From: Firmicutes bacterium UBA1440
GTDB lineage: Bacteria > Bacillota > Clostridia > Peptostreptococcales > Anaerovoracaceae
Assembly: GCA_002329565.1 (NCBI GenBank)
Contig: DCTM01000028.1
Coordinates: forward strand, 1,578-17,178
DNA length: 15,601 nucleotides
Direction: 5' to 3'
Position 1 is the stretch's first letter, and each line of letters starts with the position of its first letter. The translations under genes were made by a program, and so were the position numbers. Positions 1 to 7,653 of the stretch are shown in pieces. The notes below the pieces were generated by a model. The model saw nothing but the letters and a program-made list of their open reading frames with translations, was not told where the DNA came from and searched no databases.

Positions 1-62
1 TCCGTACCTGCGCGGCCACGAGATAACATTCGATCCGTGCCTGCGCGGTCACGAGATAACAT
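1..62. repeat. 33-bp tandem repeat, about two copies, cut by the window edge
   Basis: Positions 1-29 and 34-62 are the same 29-mer with two base differences (A/G at 6/39, C/T at 16/49), joined by TCGA, giving a 33-bp period. The unit contains the imperfect hairpin CGTGCC / GGTCACG. The period is a multiple of three and several frames are open, but the two substitutions do not favour any coding frame and there is no ribosome site. I read it as a non-coding tandem repeat that continues leftward outside the window. Its copy number and origin cannot be judged from here. Confidence 0.75.
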
Positions 63-140
63 ATAATATAACGAAATGATTCCTCTGATAAAACAATCTC
101 TTAAATCAGTATGCCATTATCTCTCATCGCAAATGTATCC

Positions 141-205
141 TTCGATCCATGCTGACTGCCGTAAGGCAATATATGAAGAAATGATTCTTCCGAAACAACT
201 CATTC
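141..205. repeat. Diverged second copy of the repeat at 29-100
   Basis: The segment 29-100 begins TTCGATCC-N-TGC and ends GAAATGATTC-N-TC followed by AACAA. Positions 141-205 show the same opening and the same ending, in the same order, with a 7-nt shorter middle. The middle carries a different small hairpin (TGCC-GTAA-GGCA), and the end holds the inverted repeat GAAGAA / TTCTTC at 175-190. Shared ends with a changed core suggest a decayed dispersed repeat. No transposase or target duplication is visible. Confidence 0.5.
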
Positions 206-500
206 CGGGTATTATTATATATTTCATTTGCGCGCGCTATCCGCTGATCTCCGCGACACTATAAATTTATTAAGGATATCTGATAGGCCGTTCCATGCTT
301 TATTCCAATTTCGGAGGTTTCCCAGATTTACTATTATAAATTCGAAGTATGTCCGCACCGCAGATTTTCAATCCATGGCCTGTCTGCGACAGCTTTTGTA
401 TAAATATTCCACCTGCAATCAAGCCGGTGCACTCAAATGAATTCTTTAATTATATACAGTTTATTTGCAGACCTGTCGCGTTCGGATAAATTTATCGGTA
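206..500. other. Gene-free stretch
   Basis: Short open frames exist on both strands, but none has a ribosome site, a protein-like N terminus or a recognisable motif. On the minus strand, 492-572 could encode a 26-residue peptide directly after coaC. It lacks a ribosome site and overlaps a likely terminator, so I do not call it. A perfect 12-bp palindrome, GATAAATTTATC, sits at 485-496. Otherwise I see nothing here. Confidence 0.5.
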
Positions 501-546
501 ATAAACAACAAGCTGCGGACCGACTTCAGCCCTGAACTTACGTCCG
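501..546 (-). terminator. Candidate terminator of coaB-coaC
   Basis: Read on the minus strand, an outer stem CGGAC / GTCCG (516-520 with 542-546) encloses an inner stem TTCAG / CTGAA with a two-base loop (525-536). It is followed by a T-rich but interrupted tract (501-511). It begins 40 nt after the coaC stop. The internal loop and broken T-run make it weaker than the pntB terminators. Confidence 0.4.
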
Positions 547-586
547 ATGCTTGAGAGAAGATTCGCAGCCATAAATATTTCGTTTT

Positions 587-1126
587 CTATTTTCCCAGGC
601 GTTCCTCGACAATTTTGATAATCGTTTCAACGTCAGCCATGGCCCCTTTGCCGATGGTACCGCAAGCCAAATAGGCTTTCTTAGGTTCGATAATCTCAAA
701 TCCATACTTTTTCAGTTTTTCGAGATTATCCTGCACAATCGGATTTTCGTACATATTGGTATTCATCGCAGGCGCGATGTAACGCGGAATTCCGTTGATT
801 GCCAAAGTTACCGAGGTCAGCATATCGTCCGCGATACCGTTTGCCATCTTTCCGATGATGTCCGCGGAAGCCGGCGCAATTAAAAGGCAGTCGGCTTTTG
901 TTGCGAGCGAGATGTGCTTGACCTCGCAGGGATAATCCTCTTGAAAGACGTCTGTATATACTCTGTTCTTCGACAGCGATTGCAATGTCAACGGCGTGAT
1001 GAAGGCTTTGCCACCCGCTGTCATAATCACATCCACGTTATATCCGTCTTTCGTCAGGGTGTTTACAATATCGGCCGCTTTGTATGCGGCGATGCTTCCG
1101 GTTACTCCGACAATAATATTCTTCAT
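587..1126 (-). CDS. coaC: Phosphopantothenoylcysteine decarboxylase, monofunctional CoaC
   Basis: 179-residue flavoprotein that decarboxylates 4'-phosphopantothenoyl-cysteine to 4'-phosphopantetheine with FMN, in the cytosolic CoA pathway. Family marks seen: N-terminal nucleotide-binding stretch GVTGSIAAYKA (about 7-17), the active-site histidine in VKHISLA (about 69-75), the substrate motif PAMNTNMY (about 118-125) and the C-terminal LACGTIGKGAM with the cysteine of the substrate-clamp flap. The length fits the stand-alone form, not the roughly 400-residue CoaBC fusion. The AGGAG ribosome site overlaps the coaB stop and only 4 nt separate the two genes, so translation is probably coupled. 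Upstream coaB supplies the substrate. A different HFCD flavoprotein is possible in principle but unlikely beside coaB. Confidence 0.95.
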   Translation of the reverse strand: MKNIIVGVTGSIAAYKAADIVNTLTKDGYNVDVIMTAGGKAFITPLTLQSLSKNRVYTDVFQEDYPCEVKHISLATKADCLLIAPASADIIGKMANGIADDMLTSVTLAINGIPRYIAPAMNTNMYENPIVQDNLEKLKKYGFEIIEPKKAYLACGTIGKGAMADVETIIKIVEERLGK

Positions 1127-1130
1127 AATC

Positions 1131-1919
1131 TTAACTCCTCTGATTAATCAGCGTGATTACATTGCGTGCGATTTCATCCGCAATTTGCTGCTTTGTCTCT
1201 AAACGCGTATAGTCACCGTTGGCCGTCAGCAAATACCCGATATGGGTGTCCGCCGTGATCTCGCTCGAATCGTTGGCAAGTACAAAATCGCAGGAATTCT
1301 TCCGCAAAAGCTCCATCGCGACAGCAAGCAAATTCTTCGTCTCAACGTTGTTCAGCAACTTAAAGCCCACAAGTACGGCGTCCGGCTGCAAGCTTTTGAA
1401 CATCGAGATCAATTTGGGCGTTTGTTTCATAAATATGGCCAAATCTTCAATGTTCGAGCCAACCTTTTTGTCGCGGTTGATCAACTTATTGTTCGCCTCG
1501 ATGCATTTCCCGATAAAATCAGCCAGCGCCTCCTCATCCCGGAAGTCGCTTGGGACGCATTCGCTCAATCTGTGCGCGATAAACGCCGAAAGGTCTGCTG
1601 TAGTAGTCAAACGATCAACGGTATAATCGCTTACGGCCATCGAATGAACAACCGCATCGATTTTATCTGTGGTCAGTATGCGCTTCAGCGCAGCTTCGGC
1701 GCTAATCACTCCCTCTATATTTACTTCTTCCAGGCAGCCCAACTCCGGTACTATTGTACCTTTCTCACATACGTAGTAGATTTTTTCAATCTTATCTCCA
1801 TATCGCTTTACAAAGGCCTCAGCCGTGAGGCTTCCAAGTTTCCCGGTTCCCGTGTTTTTAATTTTCCTTACTCGGTCTATTCTTTCTGTGGTTCCCCCGG
1901 CAGTAATAATCAATTTCAA
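1131..1919 (-). CDS. coaB: Phosphopantothenate-cysteine ligase, streptococcal-type CoaB
   Basis: 262 residues. Joins 4'-phosphopantothenate to cysteine using a nucleoside triphosphate. The N terminus LIITAGGTTERIDRVRKIKNTGTG matches the CoaB nucleotide-binding start. HSMAVSDYT (about 91-99), KKTPKLIS-like text (here MKQTPKLIS), GFKLL and LANDSSEI are the landmarks of the separate CoaB found in streptococci and enterococci, rather than the CoaB half of CoaBC. The start codon is TTG at 1919-1917, with AAGGAG ten bases upstream. No in-frame ATG precedes it. It is the first gene of a two-gene operon with coaC, behind two candidate promoters at 1958-1966 and 2042-2069. Confidence 0.93.
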   Translation of the reverse strand: MKLIITAGGTTERIDRVRKIKNTGTGKLGSLTAEAFVKRYGDKIEKIYYVCEKGTIVPELGCLEEVNIEGVISAEAALKRILTTDKIDAVVHSMAVSDYTVDRLTTTADLSAFIAHRLSECVPSDFRDEEALADFIGKCIEANNKLINRDKKVGSNIEDLAIFMKQTPKLISMFKSLQPDAVLVGFKLLNNVETKNLLAVAMELLRKNSCDFVLANDSSEITADTHIGYLLTANGDYTRLETKQQIADEIARNVITLINQRS

Positions 1920-1957
1920 AACGGATACTCTCCTTCTCTTTTGTATATGTGGGTTTT

Positions 1958-1966
1958 ATTATACCA
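1958..1966 (-). promoter_or_regulatory. Extended -10 element upstream of coaB
   Basis: On the minus strand the sequence is TGGTATAAT, a perfect extended -10 (TGN-TATAAT). No good -35 hexamer lies 16-18 bp upstream, which extended -10 promoters can tolerate. It is about 40 nt before the coaB start. Directly upstream is the word TATCCTTCGATCC (1967-1979), which recurs at 136-148. Confidence 0.45.
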
Positions 1967-2020
1967 TATCCTTCGATCCTTGGAAGCGTTGCAGCAAGAT
2001 AGGATATAGTGAAATAATTT
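1967..2020. repeat. Partial third copy of the dispersed repeat
   Basis: TATCCTTCGATCC (1967-1979) is identical to 136-148. Further on, ATATAGTGAAATAATTTCTTT resembles the repeat end ATATATGAAGAAATGATTCTT near 171-189 with gaps. The core between them differs. It abuts the extended -10 of coaB, so it may instead be a shared regulatory word. Confidence 0.35.
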
Positions 2021-2041
2021 CTTTTAGGCAATGTTAGGATT

Positions 2042-2069
2042 ATTATACCACAAAGCTTGGAGTATTCAA
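2042..2069 (-). promoter_or_regulatory. Candidate sigma-A promoter of coaB-coaC
   Basis: Minus strand: TTGAAT (2069-2064), 16-bp spacer, TATAAT (2047-2042) preceded by TGG, so the -10 is extended. It repeats exactly the TGGTATAAT of the downstream candidate. It predicts a leader of roughly 115 nt before the TTG start of coaB. Confidence 0.5.
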
Positions 2070-2340
2070 ACATCGGGACATTAATAAGAAACCTTCAACT
2101 ATATTTCACGCCATTATACGGACATAACACCCGAATTTATATTTCCGACCCAACATGGCACCAAAGCATATATCTGCGCCGAGAATAAGTAAAAATTCAA
2201 TTAATTCGAGCTATTACTTTTTTCATCTTTCTAAGTAAACGCAGCGTCAGTGTAGCACCTCACAACTCTTGATATCTTTCTTGATGAATATCGAACCGGC
2301 GGCATTTTCTCGCGAAAAAGCGAATTGGCGAATTTGTGGC

Positions 2341-2513
2341 CAAAAATGAGCAAAATTTCAAGTTGTGCAGACTCTTATAGCACGATATTAAACCTGCAGT
2401 TTAATATCTTTACCGCTGGTTTGATTTAGCTTTAATTTTGCAGGTCCTTGCGGTTGATAAATTACATATTTTGTAAAAGTCTCGTGTATAAGTTGAAAAA
2501 TTGCTCATTTTTC
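2341..2513 (+). other. Folded intergenic element (RNA-like or MITE-like)
   Basis: Positions 2342-2380 and 2512-2471 pair into a long imperfect stem: AAAAATGAGCAA with TTGCTCATTTTT, then TTTCAA with TTGAAA, then further pairs after a small bulge. Inside are two more hairpins: a perfect 10-bp stem GATATTAAAC / GTTTAATATC with a 5-nt loop (2384-2408), and ACCGC / GCGGT (2412-2416 with 2450-2454). Together they form a three-way junction of about 173 nt. Four pairs in the outer stem are G-U in a plus-strand RNA and would be A-C in a minus-strand RNA, which favours a plus-strand transcript. I find no clear promoter. The alternative is a non-autonomous mobile element with degenerate inverted ends. 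I do not recognise a known RNA family. Confidence 0.4.
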
Positions 2514-2544
2514 AGCTAAAAAATCAAAACAGCCAAAAGGATGC

Positions 2545-2571
2545 AAAACGCGGGCAAATTGTCTGCCCGCG
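2545..2571 (-). terminator. Intrinsic terminator of the secreted protein gene
   Basis: Perfect 7-bp GC stem CGCGGGC / GCCCGCG (2549-2555 with 2565-2571), 9-nt loop, followed on the minus strand by TTTT at 2548-2545. It lies about 125 nt after the stop codon at 2695. The short T-run lowers certainty slightly. Confidence 0.65.
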
Positions 2572-2694
2572 CTCTCCGTATTATAATTAAGGTCCTATTT
2601 TGCGTCTTTCATCAAAATGTATTTCATCAAGCTCACATTTTATTTCCCAATCAGGACTGCAGCTGAACAACAGCCTTTACTTGTTGAAATAGGT

Positions 2695-4137
2695 TTAGAT
2701 TTCCTTGTAAAATTCAATCTTGCCGTTGTCCGGTGCGGAACCGGTGGATGCTGCACCGACGATTTTGGTATCGCCATTTCTCGTCTTTCCTGAAGCTTTA
2801 ACTAACAGCTTTTGATTTCCGTAATCTCTGATGGTGCCGAAATCGGAATACATATTTATCCTCCAATAATGAGGTGTGCTGCTTGTTGTGGATTGCAGCT
2901 GAGCGCCATCGGCAGATCCCGGCAGCATAATATAGGTTCCGTCGTAGCCGATGGAATACTTCGGTCCCCGGTCCTCACTGTTGCTCACCAGTTTGATGTT
3001 AAACGGTTTGTCAGGCCTTTCATTACTAAGCTCCAGCCAGTACTGCCCACCTTTTACGGGGTAAAGGAACTTTCCTGATATCTTCAAATAATAATCGCCG
3101 TCAGCTAAAATATCGCCGTTCTTTTTTACTTTTTCCAGCGGGGTCACAGCTGCTTCGTATTTTGTTCCGGTGTAAGCTACGCCCGGTTGAATGACTGCCT
3201 TTCCCGCAGCATCGTCCCAGTATACATTGAACTGTGACGCCGTGCCGGCAAGTTTCTGAGCAAACTCACGAAGCTGGATATAATTGGTGTCGCCGTTGAT
3301 CAGACGGGCGTCCGCAAATGAGAATACTTCCCCGTTCATCTTGAAATTTGTACTGCTGGGCCTTATATACTTGGTGGTTTGCATCTTGCTTCCGGTTACT
3401 ACTCCGGTAAACGGTTTCCCGGGTTCGATCACAGCATACCGGCCGTCCCAGCCTACGTCGAACTGTGCCTCAGATCCGTTGAGCAGCACAGCGATTGCGC
3501 GAAGCTGCAAATAATTTGTATTGTTTATGGTATATGCCTGAGTTACATTTTTCGATATTTCCTTCGCGTTTTTCTCTAAGCTTTTCACCACGAAATCCGT
3601 TTTGCTCGGTGAAGCAGGCACGTTGCCGGTCACAGGATTGGGTTTCACGGCTACCTTTGACCCTCCGAACTGAACCAGTTTATCATCGGGCACTACAAAA
3701 ATTCTGACGTTAAAATTTCTGTAGTTCTCGGAATCTGAAAAGGAATACTCATTATTGACCGCTGCTGTAATGACGCTTCCCTGATTAAAAGGCACATAGA
3801 TGGCATCATCGTAATCACAGGCAAAGTCTACTGTAGGGTACATTGGACCGTCGGTAAATACGATATCGTTGAAAGGCCATAACAGATATGAATGGAAAGC
3901 TTTTGATTCTTTCAGGCATTTTATTGTTGCGGAGGCGGGTACCACAACGCAGTAGGTTGTCGTATAACCGTCTGCCGAAGATTTGGACCAGCTGTCCATA
4001 GCATAGACTTTGGAAACTTCCAGCGTTAAATTGTTGCAGGTTATTGTCTTTGTGCTCGGGGCTGCAAGCGCCGTGGCAGGCAAGAGAGCAATAACCATGC
4101 ACAATGCCACCAGGATACTCATAATACGTTTTTTCAT
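2695..4137 (-). CDS. Secreted protein with two copper-amine-oxidase-N-like repeats and a beta-rich C-terminal domain
   Basis: 480 residues. Residues 1-26 form a signal peptide: MKKR, a hydrophobic core (ILVALCMVIALLPA), then an ALA-A cleavage site. Residues 27-160 are a beta-rich domain I do not recognise. Two related repeats follow, about 200-245 and 275-324, each with INNTNYLQLR/INGDTNYIQLR, then QFDVGWD/QFNVYWD, then IEPGKPFTG/IQPGVAYTG. This is the pattern of the Cu_amine_oxidN1/stalk domain that Clostridia use in extracellular proteins. It has no enzyme active site. Residues about 340-480 have beta-trefoil-like spacing (DGDYYLKI, YLP, W, Q) reminiscent of ricin-type lectin modules, but this is weak. 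GGAGG lies 10 nt upstream of the ATG. The gene is monocistronic. A role in binding wall polymers or glycans is inference only. Confidence 0.8.
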   Translation of the reverse strand: MKKRIMSILVALCMVIALLPATALAAPSTKTITCNNLTLEVSKVYAMDSWSKSSADGYTTTYCVVVPASATIKCLKESKAFHSYLLWPFNDIVFTDGPMYPTVDFACDYDDAIYVPFNQGSVITAAVNNEYSFSDSENYRNFNVRIFVVPDDKLVQFGGSKVAVKPNPVTGNVPASPSKTDFVVKSLEKNAKEISKNVTQAYTINNTNYLQLRAIAVLLNGSEAQFDVGWDGRYAVIEPGKPFTGVVTGSKMQTTKYIRPSSTNFKMNGEVFSFADARLINGDTNYIQLREFAQKLAGTASQFNVYWDDAAGKAVIQPGVAYTGTKYEAAVTPLEKVKKNGDILADGDYYLKISGKFLYPVKGGQYWLELSNERPDKPFNIKLVSNSEDRGPKYSIGYDGTYIMLPGSADGAQLQSTTSSTPHYWRINMYSDFGTIRDYGNQKLLVKASGKTRNGDTKIVGAASTGSAPDNGKIEFYKEI

Positions 4138-4232
4138 TCGGTTTGTTCCTCCTTCTTATTGTCAAAAGTCTTTTTCTGCTCTGCTTTCAGAAATTCAGGC
4201 GGCAAATCGCACATCCGACAGAATGCTTTAAC

Positions 4233-4253
4233 AATCGTTTAGTTATAACGATT
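4233..4253. promoter_or_regulatory. Inverted repeat upstream of the secreted protein gene
   Basis: AATCGTT (4233-4239) and AACGATT (4247-4253) are perfect 7-bp arms with a 7-nt AT-rich centre, about 100 nt before the ATG. The geometry suits a dimeric regulator. I could not place a convincing -35/-10 pair here, and the binding protein is unknown. Confidence 0.35.
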
Positions 4254-4367
4254 TATAATCCACGTTTAGGAATTTTAAATAATCGCTTTCATTTTACCGG
4301 TATAAGCTGCTCGAAAAATGCCTTTTGCCTGAAATGTCGTTTTTTCGGCGTGAAATGTAATCTATAC

Positions 4368-4397
4368 AAAAAACCGCAGGATTTCTTAATCCTGCGG
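4368..4397 (-). terminator. Strong intrinsic terminator of pntA-pntB
   Basis: CCGCAGGATT / AATCCTGCGG (4374-4383 with 4388-4397) is a perfect 10-bp stem with a 4-nt loop, followed on the minus strand by six T (4373-4368). This is the clearest rho-independent terminator in the window. It is second of two after pntB. Confidence 0.9.
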
Positions 4398-4412
4398 CAA
4401 ATTGCAAAATTG

Positions 4413-4443
4413 AAAAATCCGGGCACAAATGAATGCGCCCGGA
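4413..4443 (-). terminator. First terminator hairpin after pntB
   Basis: TCCGGGC / GCCCGGA (4418-4424 with 4437-4443) is a perfect 7-bp stem with a 12-nt loop, followed on the minus strand by TTTTT (4417-4413). It lies some 65 nt after the pntB stop. The arm at 4437-4442 could also pair with CCGGGC at 4464-4469, giving an alternative fold. Confidence 0.65.
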
Positions 4444-4509
4444 AATTCGGATTTTTTATTAAGCCGGGCTCCGCCCCAACATTTGACATAGAGCCAATAT
4501 AATTCTGTC

Positions 4510-5892
4510 TTATAATGCTTTGAGAATCTTGTCTACGGTAGCCTTCGCATCGCCAAAACACATATGCGTATTTTCTTTGAAGAACAGCGGATTCTGAACG
4601 CCCGCATATCCGGTGTTCATCGATCTCTTGAATACGATTACCGAACGAGCCTTCCAAACCTCCAGTACCGGCATGCCGGCAATTGCGCAGTGCGGGTCTT
4701 CTTGTGACATCGGGTTGACCGTATCGTTTGCACCGATTACGAGTACAGTATCCGTTTCGGGGAAGTCCTCGTTGATTTCATCCATTTCCAGAACGATATC
4801 GTAAGGAACCTTGGCATCGGCGAGCAAGACGTTCATATGCCCCGGAAGACGCCCCGCGACAGGATGGATAGCGAAGCGAACATTGATACCCATTGACCTG
4901 AGTTTTCTTGAAATATCCGCGACCGGATACTGCGCCTGTGCTACAGCCATGCCATAGCCCGGTGCTATGATAACCGATTCGGATTGCTTCAGTCTTTCAG
5001 CAACTTCCTCAGGCAGGATTTCGCGATATTCGCCCTCTACGACAACGGAGCTCTTGACCTCATTGCCGAAACCGCCTGCGATTACAGAGATAAATGAACG
5101 GTTCATAGCCTTGCACATGATATATGAAAGGATGGCGCCGGAGGAACCTACCAACGCACCCGTTATGATTAGCAAGTCATTGGAAAGCATGAATCCCGAG
5201 GCAGCCGTTGCCCAGCCGGAGTACGAGTTCAGCATCGATATTACGACCGGCATGTCCGCTCCTCCGATTGAGGCGACAAGATGCAAACCGAAAATCAAAG
5301 CGAGGGCAGTAACAATAGCCAGGTACAGCATAGAGCCGTCTTCATGCAGGAAGAGGCCCATCAATACGGCCATTGCAACCAAAATTCCGAGGTTGATTAC
5401 ATTCTTACCCGGCAACATCAAAGCTTTCGAGCTGAGAATACCTCGCAATTTTCCAAATGCGATGATAGAGCCTGTGAATGTTACCGCACCGATGAATACG
5501 CCGAGATAAATTTCAGAAAGCTCTACGTTGAGCATGGTGCCGCTTACATGGTTTTCGCCCCACAGTATCTTTAAGAAGCTGTTGTATCCAACCAGGACAG
5601 CCGCCAGTCCGACGAAGCTGTGCAGGCAGGCAATCAACTCGGGCATTCCCGTCATCTCGACCTTGCCCGCCAATATTATACCGATTATTGCACCTATCAG
5701 CATAGCGACCAGCATATATGCCAGGGCATCCGGGTTTGCGCTTGCAATCGTAACTGTCAGCGCTATAGACATACCGGCAATACCGTAAAGGTTTCCTCTT
5801 TTTGCAGTCTCCTGTTTTGAGAGCCCCGCAAGACTCAATATAAATAAGATAGCCGCAACAATATATGCTACTGCGATTATTCCTTGTGTCAT
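4510..5892 (-). CDS. pntB: NAD(P) transhydrogenase subunit beta
   Basis: 460 residues, the usual length for PntB. Together with PntA it couples hydride transfer between NADH and NADP+ to inward proton flow across the membrane. The N-terminal half is a bundle of hydrophobic helices (domain II). [19 protein letters not shown] places a histidine at residue 91, the position of the proton-channel histidine of the E. coli protein. The C-terminal third is the NADP(H)-binding domain [46 protein letters not shown] and [17 protein letters not shown] are all present. The AGGAGG site overlaps the pntA stop, with a 10-nt gap, so the two are co-translated. Two terminators follow. In an anaerobe the enzyme would supply or balance NADPH for biosynthesis. 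Confidence 0.97.
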   Translation of the reverse strand: MTQGIIAVAYIVAAILFILSLAGLSKQETAKRGNLYGIAGMSIALTVTIASANPDALAYMLVAMLIGAIIGIILAGKVEMTGMPELIACLHSFVGLAAVLVGYNSFLKILWGENHVSGTMLNVELSEIYLGVFIGAVTFTGSIIAFGKLRGILSSKALMLPGKNVINLGILVAMAVLMGLFLHEDGSMLYLAIVTALALIFGLHLVASIGGADMPVVISMLNSYSGWATAASGFMLSNDLLIITGALVGSSGAILSYIMCKAMNRSFISVIAGGFGNEVKSSVVVEGEYREILPEEVAERLKQSESVIIAPGYGMAVAQAQYPVADISRKLRSMGINVRFAIHPVAGRLPGHMNVLLADAKVPYDIVLEMDEINEDFPETDTVLVIGANDTVNPMSQEDPHCAIAGMPVLEVWKARSVIVFKRSMNTGYAGVQNPLFFKENTHMCFGDAKATVDKILKAL

Positions 5893-5902
5893 GAGCTGCC
5901 TC

Positions 5903-7447
5903 CTATTCCTTATTGAACATCTTTAACATTCTGTGTGTAACTGCGAATCCGCCGAAGATATTGATGCTTGTAAGCAGTATGCCGATAAACGCCATAACGG
6001 TGATTGCGTCCACAACAGGACTGATTTGCAAAAGCACCCCGACAATGATAATGCCGGAAATCGCGTTAGTTACTGACATCAGAGGCGTGTGCAACGCGTG
6101 GGTTACGTTCCAGACAACGTAATACCCGACTATGCAGGCCAATATGAAAACTGAAAAGTGTCCTAAGAATTCCTGCGGTGCATAAAGTGCGATCACCGCA
6201 AATAAAGCAGCTCCGCAAATTCCCAGTATGCCTTTGAGCGTTCCCATGCCCTTTTCCTTTTTCGGCTTTTCCTCTGCTTTCGGAGCCTCAGCCGCCGCCT
6301 GTTTCGGTGCGGCGCTGACGCTGATCGGCGGTGGCGGGAACGTAACATCTCCTTCTTTGACAACACACATATTGCGTAAGATTACATCATCGAAGTCAAT
6401 GCAGATATTGCCGTCTTTTTCTTTTGAGAGTAATTTCGTCAGGTTGACGAGATTCGTGGAATACATTTCCGAAGATTGTGCCGGTAAACCTGCCGAGAGA
6501 TTGGTATATCCTACAATCTTGACGCCCGATTCTGTAACGAAGACTTCGTCAGGTACCGTATACTCGCAATTTCCGCCCGAAGATGCCGCCATATCGACGA
6601 TTACAGAGCCGGGACGCATACTGTCTACCATTTCCTTTGTAATCAATTTAGGTGCCGGTTTGCCCGGAATCTGGGCCGTTGTGACGATGATATCAACTTC
6701 TTTGGCCTGCTCTGCAAAGAGCTCCATTTCCGCCCTGACAAACTCATCGGACATCACCTTGGCATATCCGCTCTCGGTGGAGCCGTCTTCTTCTCCTTCA
6801 AATTTTAATCTAAGGAATTCGCCGCCCGTGGATTCGATTTGCTCAGCGACCTCAAGTCGTGTATCGAAAGCACGTACAACAGCACCCAGAGAATCGGCTG
6901 TACCGATGGCAGCCAGTCCCGCTACGCCTGCCCCGATGACAAGAACTTTAGCCGGAGGAACCTTTCCTGCGGCGGTAACTTGTCCGGTGAAGAAGCGTCC
7001 GAAATGATGTGCTGCTTCGATAATTGCACGATATCCTCCTATGTTAGCGATAGAGGAGAGGGCATCGAGCGACTGTGCCCTGGAAATCCTGGGAACCATG
7101 TCCATCGCCAGTGCGTTGATCTTTTTGGCAGCCAGTTTCTCGGTTAACTGCGTATCTACTCGCGGAGAAAGGAAACTTACTAAAGTCATTCCCTCCCTCA
7201 GCTTCTCGATTTCGTCGTCCAGAGGGGCATTAATCTTGTATATGATCTCAGATTGCCATACTGTATCCCTATCCGCGACTTCGGCTCCCGCCTCCCGGTA
7301 AGCGTCGTCGGTAAAACCGGCTTTTTCGCCCAATCCGCGCTCAACGGTCACATCGAAACCCAATTTCAGTAACTTCTTTACCGAATTTGGTGTGGCGGCC
7401 GCACGGGTTTCATTGGCGACAATTTCTTTTGGAATACCTATTCTCAT
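5903..7447 (-). CDS. pntA: NAD(P) transhydrogenase subunit alpha
   Basis: 514 residues, the single-chain form that joins the NAD(H)-binding domain I with four membrane helices. The start [17 protein letters not shown] is the alanine-dehydrogenase/PNT N domain. [22 protein letters not shown] (about 120-141) and the Rossmann loop GAGVAGL (172-178) followed by the acidic loop region near FDTR (194-197) form the NAD(H) site. A proline/alanine/lysine linker spans about 370-400. Four hydrophobic segments follow from about 404 to 502, including [29 protein letters not shown] text typical of PntA. GGGAG lies 8 nt upstream of the ATG. It is the first gene of pntA-pntB, behind the promoter at 7593-7621 and three Rex-like sites. 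Confidence 0.97.
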   Translation of the reverse strand: MRIGIPKEIVANETRAAATPNSVKKLLKLGFDVTVERGLGEKAGFTDDAYREAGAEVADRDTVWQSEIIYKINAPLDDEIEKLREGMTLVSFLSPRVDTQLTEKLAAKKINALAMDMVPRISRAQSLDALSSIANIGGYRAIIEAAHHFGRFFTGQVTAAGKVPPAKVLVIGAGVAGLAAIGTADSLGAVVRAFDTRLEVAEQIESTGGEFLRLKFEGEEDGSTESGYAKVMSDEFVRAEMELFAEQAKEVDIIVTTAQIPGKPAPKLITKEMVDSMRPGSVIVDMAASSGGNCEYTVPDEVFVTESGVKIVGYTNLSAGLPAQSSEMYSTNLVNLTKLLSKEKDGNICIDFDDVILRNMCVVKEGDVTFPPPPISVSAAPKQAAAEAPKAEEKPKKEKGMGTLKGILGICGAALFAVIALYAPQEFLGHFSVFILACIVGYYVVWNVTHALHTPLMSVTNAISGIIIVGVLLQISPVVDAITVMAFIGILLTSINIFGGFAVTHRMLKMFNKE

Positions 7448-7533
7448 TGTTTGCTCCCTTCCTTTCTTTCATATGACCCGATTTTCGCTTAGACGTTATT
7501 AAAATACGGAGAAAGAAAAATTTTTTATTTTAT

Positions 7534-7551
7534 TTGTATAAAAATTAACAA
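7534..7551. promoter_or_regulatory. Rex-like operator in the pntA leader
   Basis: TTGTATA-AAAA-TTAACAA. Compared with the clostridial Rex consensus TTGTTAA-N4-TTAACAA it matches 12 of 14 defined bases, with one half-site perfect. It lies just downstream of the predicted transcription start, where a bound repressor would block elongation. The assignment is by pattern only. Confidence 0.45.
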
Positions 7552-7592
7552 ATTAGTATTGATTTATTGTTACCAGAACCAATTGCCAATTT

Positions 7593-7621
7593 ATTTTAGC
7601 ACGATTTTCCAAGCGGTACAA
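7593..7621 (-). promoter_or_regulatory. Candidate promoter of pntA-pntB
   Basis: Minus strand: TTGTAC (7621-7616), a 17-bp spacer, TAAAAT (7598-7593) preceded by TGC, so an extended -10 with ideal spacing. It predicts a leader of about 140 nt. Two Rex-like sites lie directly upstream and one downstream. Confidence 0.5.
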
Positions 7622-7639
7622 GTGTTAAAATATTAACGT
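7622..7639. promoter_or_regulatory. Rex-like operator abutting the pntA -35
   Basis: GTGTTAA-AATA-TTAACGT, 11 of 14 bases of TTGTTAA-N4-TTAACAA, with perfect inner arms GTTAA / TTAAC. It begins at the base next to the -35 hexamer. Confidence 0.45.
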
Positions 7640-7653
7640 TTTCTCGGCTTTTG

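Larger units (their letters stand above)
2070..2694. other. Gene-free gap between the secreted protein gene and the coaB promoter
   Basis: No convincing gene. It holds the folded element at 2341-2513 and the terminator at 2545-2571. Positions 2070-2340 show nothing I can name beyond a small hairpin TCGC / GCGA near 2310-2323. On the minus strand, 2587-2670 is open from a TTG with a protein-like acidic translation, but it has no proper ribosome site and may be a gene remnant. Confidence 0.6.

Noticed and set aside
1..62. CRISPR array
   Set aside because: Near-identical units are joined by only 4 nt, with no unique spacers and no cas genes nearby.
76..264. Plus-strand 62-residue open frame
   Set aside because: It runs across the repeat copies at 29-205, lacks a ribosome site and shows no family motif.
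228..440. Plus-strand 70-residue open frame, and minus-strand frames opposite it
   Set aside because: No start signal and no recognisable sequence. The competing frames on both strands look equally protein-like, which argues for chance.
492..572. Minus-strand 26-residue ORF (begins MAANLLSSIGRK) just after coaC, with more open frame beyond two in-frame stops
   Set aside because: No ribosome site, and it overlaps a hairpin followed by a T-rich tract that better explains the sequence. The stop density in the continued frame is near chance.
2587..2670. Minus-strand 27-codon frame from TTG with an acidic, protein-like ending (FDERRKIGP)
   Set aside because: Too short, with a poor ribosome site, and it sits in the 3' untranslated region of the secreted protein gene. 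It could be a remnant but cannot be supported.
4466..4476. GGGC-TCC-GCCC hairpin as a third terminator after pntB
   Set aside because: The minus-strand sequence after it is A-rich, with no T-run. I treat it only as part of a possible alternative fold.
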